NCBI GenBank assembly: GCA_013400975.1
Contig: WBMZ01011686.1
Location: 143,638 to 207,637 of the forward strand
Source: Atrichornis clamosus
Lineage: Eukaryota > Chordata > Aves > Passeriformes > Menuridae
Direction: 5' to 3'
DNA length: 64,000 bases
Shown: piece by piece, positions 13,428 to 23,593 of the stretch
Numbering within the stretch: position 1 is the stretch's first letter
How the letters are laid out: each line of letters opens with the position of its first letter
Translations under genes and position numbers: made by a program
The notes under the pieces: generated by a model
What the model was told of the DNA's origin: nothing
What the model saw: the letters and a program-made list of their open reading frames with translations, nothing else
The model's database searches: none

Positions 13428-16400
13428 ATATAAATTTTAGGGTGAATAAATGGCATGCTAAAAATTGCTGTGTTTTTAGGCTTCATGAATATAAAATGGG
13501 ATGCTTGGTGGCTGCCAAAGTAACAACACATATCTTCTGTGTTTCACTACTATTAAACCAACTCTGCTAGTAGTTGAATGGGGTTTTTTTGTTGGGCCAA
13601 CCTCATCCCTAAATAAACATTTGTAACCTCACATAGCTAGACACAATACAAGTCACCCTGGCTGAGAGACCTTTGCTCACGGAAAATCAGCATTTGATGT
13701 TCAAAAGGCGGAATGGAACCAGCACGTTAAAGCATCTACTCACTATCCAAACAGTCCCTATTGTTACAGTTATTGCCAGTGATATCCTGTTTGTCACTGA
13801 GATAGTGCTTTGGTATGCCTGCCCTAGAAACAGCCATTTGCCTTGTGGCTAAACACTTCCAGTGTGGGACTTGGAAATCCACCAAAGCTAGGAAACCCAC
13901 TCCGGGCTCTGGACTTCAGCTAAATCTCTTCAAAACGCCTTGAGAAATAACCAGACTCGTAAACTTCCACGCATCCAATGAAAGAAACCATTTTCATATC
14001 CAAGTAACAAATTTGCCCTCCCCATCTATCTGGCACTGCTCTGCTCCTACTCTACATCCATCACGTCCCAACCCTGGCAACAGGCCCTAAGAACTTTGGT
14101 TTTGTGGACTGTGGGTGAAATCTGTGGCAGAATATTACTAGTGTGGAGCTAATAACTGGTTTGGACTTTTGTACAATGCAGCTGCATAAGTGGTGAAACA
14201 CCAACAGCTTTTCATCCCAGGCATTGCCATATCTGAGTTGTAAATGCTGTGTGAGCTATCTGGAGGAATATCTGCTCCTTCCCTGGGTGAAATTCAGCTA
14301 CTGCCTTTGATTTTCCTAGAGGAAGATTGGGCCCAAGTTTTATAAAGTGGTTTCAAGCCCTTTCAAATGAAAGGCACTGAACAAGCGCCATGCAGATCTA
14401 ACACTGTTGGAGCTCAGCCCTTCGAAACGCTGGTTGCTTCCTCTGGACCACTCTTGTTGCTGTGTCCACCTGCTTCCCCTGCTCCAAAAACCCCTGCCCA
14501 GGGAAGGAACTAAAGAGGTGAGATGCAGCAGGGCAAGTGCACCGAGCTGGTGCTTCAGGGCCATGAACAGTTAAGGCCTTGGCCACAGCACTGGTGCAGC
14601 TGGAGCTTTTCCCAAAGCTGGGCTGGAGAGCATCACTGTCTCTCCCGAGCTGCTGGAGTCGTGGCAGCGAGAAACTGCTCTGAGATCACCACTGGAATCC
14701 TCGATTTTTAATGCTTCCCCCCCTCCCTACATTTTCCATTAGAAAAAAGCAAATTGGTAAATGCCCTGGGACTCACAACCAGGCCGTGACCTGGTGAGGC
14801 AAGAGGAAGCCCTTGCTAACACAACAGTGCTGGTAATAACGCCTGGGTGGAAAGCCTTCCATGGAAAGTGATGCTTTGCAAAAATCTGCAGGAATTAATT
14901 GCTTTTGAGCATTTCCAGCACAGAAATGAACTGTTGAATCTGACGTTTTCAGCTAGTTTGGGAAAGCTGAAACAGTTAGTTTCAGCAGGGACAAGAGCAG
15001 GGGCAGACAAAGCAGTTCCCTTAGGTAAATTCAAATGTGATTTTCCAGAGTCTCCAACACCCGGCAGGATCTGCCCATGTGCTGTGATTCCTGTGCTGTC
15101 ACCATGCCCACGGTACCTCTGTGACCATGGTACTGCCCTGCCACCTCTTCTCTTCACCTTGGGCTGCTACGCAGACAGATGTGGGAAATCCAATGGAAAA
15201 CCCTAAAGACTGTAAGCTCAGGGCTAAGGTTGCCCCAAGTGAGTTCTTTCCTCAGTCAATACCCGCAATATTTTAAATAGGCTATGTCATACTTTATGCC
15301 TGTAGTATTTTTATGAGTGGGATTTTTGTCAGCACTCTGCTCTGTAAATAATTTGTACTGCTCAATTCCGTGTGGAATTTTTTTTGTTGTGAAATTGGTT
15401 TAACAAGTGAAGGGATTCCTCAAAAAACTGAAATTCCATTTTTGATCAAGGCTGCTTTCGACCACTGCCGCTGGACAGGGATTGGCTCAGAATAATATCT
15501 TAATGTACAGAACTATTTTTCCCCTTATCTTTATGAATTTTCTCATTGAAAATATTTTATATTTATGTGCTATAACAGTTAAGAAGGCAGATAAAAATAG
15601 CTGGAGATATTTTAGAGGCTAAGTCTTCAAACCCTGAAAATGCAGCTTGATTTAAATGTGCCTGCATACTGCTTTTACCCAAGGAAATTTGGATTATACT
15701 TCTTCATCTTCCCATCCTTCTCTCAGCCCTCGTATCCCTCAGTAACTTTTGAGCCCACTGACAATTTCTAGCACTTCTGACAGAGGAAAGGAAATCAAAG
15801 CAAGTTCCTGTGAGTCACCTGCAGCTGGGTAGGGCAGAGAAACTCGGAGTGATGCCCCCACCAAGTGCCAGCCTGCCTGGCTGGCATCACTGCCCACGTG
15901 TGTGCACAGCCCCCCATGCTCACACCAAAACCACCAAGACTGATGCCCACATGGTCTGGCACCAGCTGCTATATGGTTTTTTCATAGGCAGAGGTATTTG
16001 CAGGGCATGGAAGAGAGTGGGAGAAGGGCAGTGAGTGCTGGGACCAGCATACTGTAAGGGATGAGCAGATCTGGAGTTATCATGGGAAAGTGGGTGCTGT
16101 TGCAATTTAAGGCAGCCAGGCTCCCTTAGGAATTTTGGCTCATGGAAGGGCATATTCACAACATGCAATATACTCTCATGTATCTTGTCTGTGTAAAGGT
16201 TTCCTTCCGAAGTACTTGTTCAATCTCTCCGGTGGGAAGGGCAGAGGAAAGAGAGAGCTGCTTGCATTAGAAGTGATGCTGCCCACTCTGGTGGAGGAAA
16301 AGGTCTTCACATTTCCATGGATCAGATTCTGCAATTACACAGCTTTCTTGTTTGGCCAGTTCATCTGCTAAACCTGACATGCAGCCAGAATGCAGAGATT

Positions 16401-16899
16401 TTTCCCATTACAGAATACCAAACCTATGATAAGCCACGCCATGAAAATTCAGTTTTTGAGGAGGTGGGGAGAGAATGAGGGAAACTCCAACTGCTGTTGT
16501 AAGATAAGCAATGAGTTTTGCAGTGCTTCTAGAACCTGTGTGTCAGGGATCTCATAAAAAAGCCCCGTAAGCCAAAGAAGCACTGTGAGAAGAAAAACAG
16601 TAGAGTTTGGGATAGTAAAATTTAAGCAGATGTTTGAACACCAGTTTTAGCCTATGAAACCATCTGCATGGTAACTTTGGACACAGCTGGATAAAGTCAG
16701 TAATTGCTACAGAAAGAGGCCTGTGAATATTGTACTTAATCTCTGGGTCTGTCCTGCACAGCAACACAGTCAGTGAATATCACTGATGAGCTTGATTATG
16801 TTTGTATTTTTTTCTTATACTACAAATTCCCTCAACTATAAAGTATTCAAACCAATCACCACTTCTGCTTTCCCCACCATCAAGTTGTACTATTAAAAT

Positions 16900-16909
16900 C
16901 TATTTATAG
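16900..16909. promoter_or_regulatory. MEF2 consensus site
   Basis: CTATTTATAG matches the MEF2 consensus exactly, about 0.6 kb into RHOJ intron 1 from the donor. Motif match only. Confidence 0.3.
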
Positions 16910-16977
16910 GTGGAGTAAAAAACGTCTCTGAAAGGAGGGTTATACACTGACAGCATGGAGAGAGACTATGCTGTTTT

Positions 16978-17039
16978 TCTCAAAGATTACTCCTCAAATA
17001 GGATATATTCTCAAAGATTATTCCTTAAATAGGATATAA
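16978..17039 (+). repeat. 31-bp tandem duplication
   Basis: Copies at 16978-17008 and 17009-17039 both begin TCTCAAAGATTA and contain AAATAGGATATA, differing at a few positions. Confidence 0.85.
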
Positions 17040-17086
17040 ATATTGTAATTTATTCATCATTTGCTATGAAGCACAAGATGGTGATA

Positions 17087-17126
17087 GTATATATTTTTAT
17101 GTGTATATATATATATGTATATATAG
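17087..17126 (+). repeat. TA-rich microsatellite, interrupted
   Basis: TA dinucleotide runs broken by a T-rich segment and TG steps, about 360 bp into RHOJ intron 1 from the donor. Confidence 0.85.
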
Positions 17127-17495
17127 TCTTCCTAACTGCAGCCTGCAAAGTTCAGAACTTCAAAAACTAACCAGGAATACAAATTGATAGAGGCTGAATT
17201 ACATTTGTTGTCCCAAAACACAGTGGATTTAATTGCACCCCTAACGCTGCTTATTTGCCAAAAACAAGACAAAAATCAGAAGCAAACGAATAAGTTCTCT
17301 GAGTAAATCCTGCATTGCCCCAATTTTATGAGCTGCCATCTAAGCTGCCTGGCAACCATCCAGGCCTGAATGACATTCCTGGACAAGAAGTAACCCATGC
17401 ATCCCTTTTGAACTGTCCTCTCCTCGAGCCTCCTTCACCTCCCACCTGGCTGTCCCGCAGCTCTCAATTAAATCTCTTTTAAAGCACTTTCTTAC

Positions 17496-17673
17496 CTGCA
17501 TAGTGGTCAAACACAGTGGGGACATACTCCTCTGGGAAGGCATCATTGGCATAGCTCATCAGCAAACAGGTTTTCCCAACTGCACCATCCCCAACCACCA
17601 CGCATTTTAACATCTTCTTGGTGTTATTTCTGCTCCCGTCAGTGCAGTTGTCATTTTCTTCCTTGCAGTTCAT
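17496..17673 (-). CDS. RHOJ: RHOJ coding exon 1 (Rho family GTPase, N-terminal part)
   Basis: This exon encodes the first 59 residues, plus one base of codon 60, of a Cdc42-related Rho GTPase. RHOJ (TCL) is a membrane-associated GTP switch controlling actin, focal adhesion turnover and endothelial motility. The sequence shows a 20-residue polar N-terminal tail beginning MNCKE, then [15 protein letters not shown] (residues 21-35), the P-loop with Lys34 and Thr35, and switch I around YVPTVFDHY (50-58) with Thr53. The closest paralogue, RHOQ/TC10, shares the GTPase core but not the MNCKE tail, so RHOJ is preferred. The ATG at 17673 has A at -3. Reading the frame upstream meets TAG at 17826-17824 with no earlier in-frame ATG, which fixes the start. 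The exon ends TATGCAG followed by GTAAG (intron from 17495), a strong donor and a phase 1 intron; codon 60 begins with G, consistent with the Val known in the family. The remaining exons (switch II, G4/G5 motifs, CAAX tail) are not in the window. Confidence 0.95.
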
Positions 17674-17726
17674 TCTTGCTGCTGCTGCCACTGCTCCTGC
17701 TGCTCCCAGGACTTCCAAATGCACAT
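17670..17726 (-). promoter_or_regulatory. Upstream ORF (18 codons) overlapping the RHOJ start codon
   Basis: Reading the minus strand from the ATG at 17726 gives 18 codons rich in Gln and Trp ([18 protein letters not shown]) and then TGA at 17672-17670. That stop overlaps the RHOJ ATG (17673-17671) as ATGA. The upstream ATG has T at -3 and T at +4, a weak initiation context, whereas the RHOJ ATG has A at -3. Upstream ORFs of this kind usually reduce main-ORF translation, and a stop overlapping the start could allow reinitiation. The peptide itself is unlikely to be functional. It only matters if transcription starts upstream of 17726. Confidence 0.55.
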
Positions 17727-17830
17727 GAAGGAAAAATGAAGTGCGATTGTATTGACTTTTCCTGAGTTTGGAGAGGAGGGGGTTGGGGGGGGGAGCAGCA
17801 AATCTCAAACTCAGGAAATCATACTAACGT
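17674..17830 (-). promoter_or_regulatory. RHOJ: RHOJ 5' leader (5' UTR, extent uncertain)
   Basis: This is the sequence immediately upstream of the RHOJ ATG on the minus strand. It contains an imperfect CAG-rich stretch (17678-17706), an 18-codon upstream ORF overlapping the start codon, a C-rich tract on the sense strand (17775-17799, G-rich on the plus strand) inside a 13-bp inverted repeat, and a three-codon upstream ORF at 17822-17811. The transcription start is not visible. A TATTTAA-like AT box lies at 17906-17898 and could place the start near 17875, but this is a guess. A pyrimidine tract ending in AAACTCAG at 17762 could instead be a splice acceptor, in which case the leader would begin at 17761. 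Confidence 0.5.
17758..17818. repeat. 13-bp perfect inverted repeat with G-rich loop
   Basis: TTTCCTGAGTTTG at 17758-17770 is the exact reverse complement of CAAACTCAGGAAA at 17806-17818. Three more base pairs can form after a one-base bulge (17772-17774 with 17803-17805). The loop holds runs of five and nine G on the plus strand, that is C runs on the RHOJ sense strand. It lies 85-145 nt upstream of the RHOJ ATG. Confidence 0.7.
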
Positions 17831-17889
17831 TTCCAGGCTGTCACAGCCGCTTCTAACAATTACCAGATCAGTCAAGAGAAGCATCGAGG

Positions 17890-18500
17890 TGAATAAATTA
17901 AATATACAGAGAGGAATATAATAAAAAAAAGTTGATCTGTCCTTTTTCGTTTGTCCCAGTCAGGAAATCTTCATCCTGCCCGGCAGTTCCCAGTATTTAT
18001 TGCGACTTCAAAAATATCAGCAGCCTGCGGCTTTGATTCTCGTCTCCCTTCCTTCAGCTTGGCCGCCGGAATCAGGGATTCCTGTTAAATCCACTCCATT
18101 TTCCATTTCATTTCTAACATGGAGGAGAGTCTGGAGGTTTTTAATGGAGTTTTTCCTTTCTTTCTCCAGCTTGCTGTGTGTCAGGAAATCATGGGTTTCC
18201 TGCTGAATTCCATATTAGGATCAGTGGGCTTGTGAAGGGCTGCAAACAATGGGAGCTCTGTGTGTATTTGTACTTTGGAGGAACTCTGCCAGGACATTGA
18301 GAAAGGAAAACACTAGAGGTCCCTCTGCAGAATGAAGTTTTGAGGCTCTCTGCTCCATCCCGCGCTCCAGCTGCTCTCCGGGCTGCCGGCACCGGGAGGG
18401 AGAGGAGGATTTGGGGGAGGCAGTGGAAGAGGGGAGTGCTGGACACAGGCGGCCAGGCAGGGCACGGGGAGGCTGCGAGCTGTGCCCAGCTCAGGGATGC
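17890..18500 (-). promoter_or_regulatory. RHOJ proximal promoter region (putative)
   Basis: This sequence lies upstream of the RHOJ leader on the minus strand. It includes AT boxes at 17898-17906 and 17911-17931, copies of TCAGGAAATC at 17960-17969 and 18181-18190 (a third copy is in the leader at 17811-17820), and a locally GC-richer patch at about 18340-18500 with a few CpGs. AGGAAAT contains the GGAA core of ETS factors, which regulate endothelial genes such as RHOJ; actual binding is inferred. It is not a strong CpG island. Confidence 0.4.
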
Positions 18501-19490
18501 CTGCTGATCCCAGGCACGATCTCCTCTGATCTCAGATAGGTATTTTCTTCCGTTTGGGAAGGGGGAAGGGGGGAGGTGGAAAAGCAGACAGGAGGTATCG
18601 TAGCTAGATAGAGTTTAATGTCAATTTTCTGTCTCTCTAGCTCTTTAAAGTATTTGCTATAGAGAATAAATAAGTGATTTTTCAATTCGTGCACTCAAAA
18701 AGTTGATCTTGCATTTCCCCTCATCCATTCCACCCCACCCCAAAAAAGAGACAGACTTTTCCCCTCCTAGTGTAAATATGTAAACATAGAACAGATAAAG
18801 TGGAATAAAGAGTTAGAGAAATTAAAAAATTAAAAATAAAATAAAACCACGTCATAGCATTCTGTGAAAATCCAGCTTTGAACTGTATGATTTCTGCCCC
18901 CTCCTCTGTTTTGTTCTGGTGCTTCACGTGCCTCCTAAGTCTTCTCCCCCTTTAATTATGCATCAGTCTATATGTACACGAAGGGCCAAACTTCCCGCTC
19001 CTTCCACAGGAAAGATTTTACAATTTCCAGCAGAAATGAGCCAGCCATTAACCTAAACCCCAGTGCAGCAGCCCAGCACATCCTGCTGGCTGCATTTCCC
19101 TTCCACAAGGCTCGAAGGCTTTGAGAGGGGGAAACATCCCCTCCACTGGCAGTGCTAAACCAGTGCTAAATGCTTCTCCTGCCTTGCTCACGCCCGGTGA
19201 GAGATAAATGCCCCAAAGTACACACGAGCCTGGAGCAGTGCACACCTGGAAGTGCAAAGACCAACACAACCTTAAAAAGGAACTCTTTTGGCCCCAAACT
19301 GCGTGGATAAAGACAAACACAGCCATAATAATGGAACTCCATAGCCCCAAACTGCATGTCCTTCTATTGTTATGGTGAAGGGGCACAGCAGACCCACCTG
19401 CAGTCTCCCCCGGACAGGCTAAGTCTGTCAGAGCTCTTCAATGATCTTTCCATGCTGGATCAGCTCTGGACACCTTCTCCAAGAGGTGGT

Positions 19491-19640
19491 AGAATCATAA
19501 AATCCTGTAATGGTTTGGGTTAAAAGGGACCTTATAGATCATCTAGTTCCAATCCCCTAGCCATGGGACACCTTCCATTAGACCAGGTTGCTCACAGACC
19601 CATCCAACCTGGCCTTGAACACTTCCAGGGATGGAAGATG
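19491..19640 (-). mobile_element. CR1 retroposon fragment (3' end)
   Basis: AGAATCATAAAATCC is followed by GGTTTGGGTTAAAAGGGACC, CATCTAGTTCCAATCCCC and CCAACCTGGCCTTGAACACT, the reverse complement of a CR1 3' end. Similarity fades after about 19640. Confidence 0.88.
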
Positions 19641-20617
19641 GATAAAACATGCAGACCTGGAGAGCCCCAGGGAGCTCTGTTTGCTGTCTCTAAGCAGGAG
19701 TCTTGGTCATTCAGTAATTTGTGCTCCATGCCCTTCATCTTCTTCATCACCCCATCCCTGCTGACAACAGGGATCTTGGCAGAGAGTGTTGGGGCCAGCA
19801 TCACCCCTGCTGTCAGGGGCATCACTACAGGGTTTCCCAGAGTAAGGAGATCAGGTGCATCCTCTCAGCTTGAAAACTGCAGCCCAAGGCTGGGGCTTAT
19901 CCAAGAAAACTTGTGAGTTCTGGGCATCAAAACACCCCATTCCCAAAGAATTTGCTGTGCTGATCATTTCCACCACCAGCAGCATGGCTGGGTCATCCTG
20001 AGGTGCATCACATGTTACAGGGATTTATTCTTTAAGCTTATTTCAAGTTGTAATTGAGGTCAAACTCCAAGCCTGTGCCTCTCTTTAGAGGCTGTGCAGC
20101 TGAGCAGGTACCAGCACCCTGACACCCTCTGTGCCTTTGCTTACCAGCCTGCTGACCTTGTTGGGAAAGTTTGCCAAGTATGTAGGTGCATGCTGTTGCA
20201 AGGTAACTGCAGAGCCTGAGGAAGTACAGCATTCCAATAAATCATGGTTCAGTTCCCCCCTGCCTCTATCAGACAAAAGCAAAAGCTATCTTGCTTCCCG
20301 TTTTACACAGGCATAATCTGTCTGCAAGGCTTTTCTGCATCAGACGTAGTCCAGTTAAGGCAAGATTTAATGCTGCTTGGGCCAGATTTAGGCCTGCAAC
20401 AACATCCCCATGGCTCATTCCTCCCTGATCATAGAGCTGGGCAAGTCTCAGCAGGACTGGGCCCACCTCCATTTTTTTGCAAGGGGTTAAATGATGAAAT
20501 TCCTTTGCTGTTTCTCTTGAGCATTTAAGTGACTTTATTCTCTCTCCCCCTTTTTTCAAAGGATCTTTCAAAACTGCTTAAAGCTTTTGTCACTCTATCG
20601 AGGGGATGAACTGGAGG

Positions 20618-20860
20618 ATCATAGAATCATAGAATTCCAGAATCACTAAGATTAGAAAAAACCTCCAAGATCATAAAGTCCAACCTTTGACCGAACATCA
20701 CCATGTCAACTAAATCATAGCACTTGGTGTCACATCCAATAATTTCTTGAACATTTCCAGGGGTGGTGACTCCACCACCTCCCTGGGCAACCCATTCCAA
20801 TGCTTGACCCTCATTTCAATGGAGAAAGTCTTGAATTTCTTAGGTCTTTGCAGACCCTTC
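20618..20860 (-). mobile_element. CR1 retroposon fragment (3' end)
   Basis: It starts ATCATAGAATCATAGAATTC and continues with CCAAGATCATAAAGTCCAAC and CACCACCTCCCTGGGCAACC. This is a diverged CR1 subfamily different from the neighbouring copy at 19.5 kb. Confidence 0.88.
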
Positions 20861-23499
20861 CAATTCAAACTCTAATGCATGGGACACTTAGTGGGGAACC
20901 AGTTTTAGTTAAGATGCATCAATAAAAGACCTTACATCCCTCACTGTGAATAATACAAGTGCAGCCATGCTGTTGGAGCCTATTGTCTGGCCTGGAGTAG
21001 ATCAACAGGAATAGTTTATCTTGAAGGTGAGGAAGGCTGACATCTGGCTTGTACAACTCTAATTCAGTGCTACATTTTTGCTTTACCTATATAAGTGATC
21101 CGTGCAGCTTTACAGGAATTATGATAAAGTTATAAAATAAGAATTGTATCTGGACTGAAAACATATGTTCTTTTTAATCTCATTACTTTAACTTAGTTTG
21201 GCCCCATTTAGATCAGCTGGACCAAAACGTTATAAGAGCTGGTTTAGTTGCAGCAAAGTTTAATCACATTGCTTTACACCTTTTTCTCAGGGGACTGAGA
21301 CAGCTATATAAGCCCTCTGCTACTCTGGGGTTGTATCTTTTACTTATCAAGTTGGCACTGGCTTTGCTGTTTGAATTAACAGGCAGCCCTGTCATTTAGC
21401 TGTCTAGCAAAGTCTGGGGCAATTTCACAGAAGATTTGTTAACCTGTAAATGGCAAGTGGCAGTTCTATGGGTTAAGGTGACCCTTCAGCACTGCTGTGA
21501 ACGTTTCAGCTCCCCTAAAACCACTCCTCAACAACAGAGCTGCCTTCAAGCCCCAGTGTGGAAGTCACAGGGTTATTGGTAATGATTAGCAAAGATCAGA
21601 AAGTCAGAAGGTCTAGTGATTTAGTGTAGATCCAGGGCTTTTTTTTGCTCTTTCACTAATTAGGTTAGAACTGGTTAAATTTTTCACAAGATTTCCATCA
21701 TTACCATCTCACAAATCCAATCAGAGCAGGCTGGTGATGAGCCACAGTTTGAAAAGACACACTTGAAGGAAAAAAAAGTAAACCCAACTAGTTTGAATGC
21801 TTGGAAAGCTTGTTTAAATGTGTGTGTGGGTTTTGGTATTCAACCCCATTGGTTTCCCACTGATTTTACAAGCTTCTAGCCATGGCACAAAGATATGGGC
21901 TGGTGCTGTGAGCACTGTGGAGTGAAGATGTCACCTGAGGCACTTTATAGCAAAGTCTCTCAAGCCAAGAGCTCTGCTCCAGATGAAGTGCCTCTGACCT
22001 TTTGTTAATTAGCGAATTCACCGGCAGCAGATCTGTTCCCAAGACTGCAGAGTATCTCCAGCTACCACACTCCGTGTGGATGCATCAGCTTCATCTTCAT
22101 CACCACAGGTCAGGCATGGCAGTGCCTGGCACTGCTTCTTTGGGGATTAGCAAGTTCAAGGCTGGTGCAAGAATAGGTGAGAAAATCTGAAGGGCACGAA
22201 GGACTTGCAAATTTTTTAATTAGCTCTGCAATTACCAATATCTTGGCCAATTAACTCTATTCTGTATTTCTCTGCAGGCTCACAGGAGGAAAAAAGGGAT
22301 ATGATGATCTATCGTGCTCTCCCTGCTCTCTTCCCCTGGCTAACCTGCCACTCCCACGTTTCTCCAGGGCCTCCTGCAATGCAGTGGTCTAACTTTGTGC
22401 AAACTTCTGAGTTTAAAACTTGACAGTCAGAAGAATGTTCTGCATTAACTGGTTTCCTCACCTGACCTGACTGATTTTTAAGGGTGTTTTATGCTTCCTT
22501 GGGTCTTGTCCTACTAAATTCTCTCCTGCATCCCTTCCTGACCTAAACCAAACAGATCTGTCTGTGCATTCTCACCCATAAGAAGCTCCCTGGAGTGGGG
22601 ATTTTGAAGGTGACAACACTACTGTGACGCTTTTCTCCCCACGTCTTGCTGTTAGACACACTCAGTCACTCTCCTTCCACCTACCAGCGCTGATGAGGGA
22701 ATGAAGTTTCTGGCACTACTACTGAACTGTAAATTGATTTCAGGCAAATCTTCTCACATTTTTCTTATCCTTTGTCTAATCTGTTTAGATTTTGAGTTTT
22801 CTGGGGCAGGGATTGTGTTGGTATTGGACTGAACATAGCAGAACCATATTAAGCTTAACTATCACTATGCTGTTCAAACCCAAATTTCCCTGGCCATCAA
22901 ATTTTGGACCTTGCTTGGACTGTGTTATGGTAAGAGCCAGTCTTTTGCAGTTAAAAAATATTTGGGACTTAAAGACATCCCCACAGTCACCATATTCTCA
23001 GGAGAGGACCTCAGTCAGAGATAGAACAGCCTTGGGGTAGCTCCTCTCTGTTCTAGGGCTACCTGGATGGCCCTCCACATTGTCCTCAGAATAATAGAAA
23101 TAATGACATTTTATCCTTTTCCCCTTCATCCTCTCTTCCCCTTCCTTTCTGGCAGCCCCATCCATCAGCCTCCCAGCCCACTGAAGTGCTCCCTGAGACC
23201 TCAAGTGGATTTGATATATTGAAAAGCAGAAGCAGCAAATTCAGGAGAAAAAAATAACAGTTTAGCAGTGACCCCAGGAGGGGTGGAAGTGTGCTGTGTG
23301 AAGCCTTTTTTGAGGCAGCCTGCTGAAGGGCAGGTGCTGAGGGTCAGCTTTGAGGCTGGTTGAGTGAGAGCAAGCCTCTCCCCAGCCATCACACACCATC
23401 AGTCAGCTGCCACCAGCACCACCACCGTGGTGGTCCATGCCAGCAGTGGGGGGTTCCCTGCTTCAAGCTGCTGCCATGGATGTAATTAGTGTCACTGGG

Positions 23500-23593
23500 C
23501 TTCCCTTCCCCTCCTCTCCCCTCCCCTCTCCTCCCCTCTCCTCTCCTCCTCTCCTCTCTCCTCTCTCCTCTTCCTTCTCTCTTCTCTCTCCCT
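23500..23593 (+). repeat. Uninterrupted 94-nt pyrimidine tract (CT-rich low complexity)
   Basis: Every base from 23500 to 23593 is C or T, mostly CCCCTCTCCT- and CTCTCTCCT-like units. The opposite strand is pure purine. Such tracts can form triplex DNA and are often length-variable. The Arg/Glu/Gly-rich minus-strand ORF covering it is a by-product. Confidence 0.95.

Larger units (their letters stand above)
1..17495 (-). other. RHOJ: RHOJ intron 1, partial (continues beyond left edge)
   Basis: Starting at the GTAAG donor at 17495-17491 and running leftwards, no sequence resembling the next expected exon (switch II region with a DTAGQ motif) was seen on the minus strand, so this stretch is taken as first-intron sequence. 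A long first intron fits the known vertebrate gene structure. The content is ordinary AT-leaning non-coding DNA: one CR1 fragment near 13.3 kb, a few short tandem repeats (2.7, 11.5, 11.8 and 17.0 kb), AT microsatellites (7.7 and 17.1 kb) and a transcription-factor motif cluster near 12.0 kb. The small ORFs here are short and unrelated to known proteins. An unrecognised small exon cannot be excluded by eye. Confidence 0.75.

Noticed and set aside
17479..17495. Extension of the RHOJ exon to the stop at 17479 (GKKVL ending)
   Set aside because: These codons read through the GTAAG donor into the intron; the Rho family continues with a Val after DHYA.
17674..17808. In-frame N-terminal extension of RHOJ starting MRFAAPPP
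   Set aside because: The first codon of that frame is TTG, not ATG. There is no in-frame ATG between the TAG at 17826-17824 and the ATG at 17673, and MNCKE matches the known RHOJ start.
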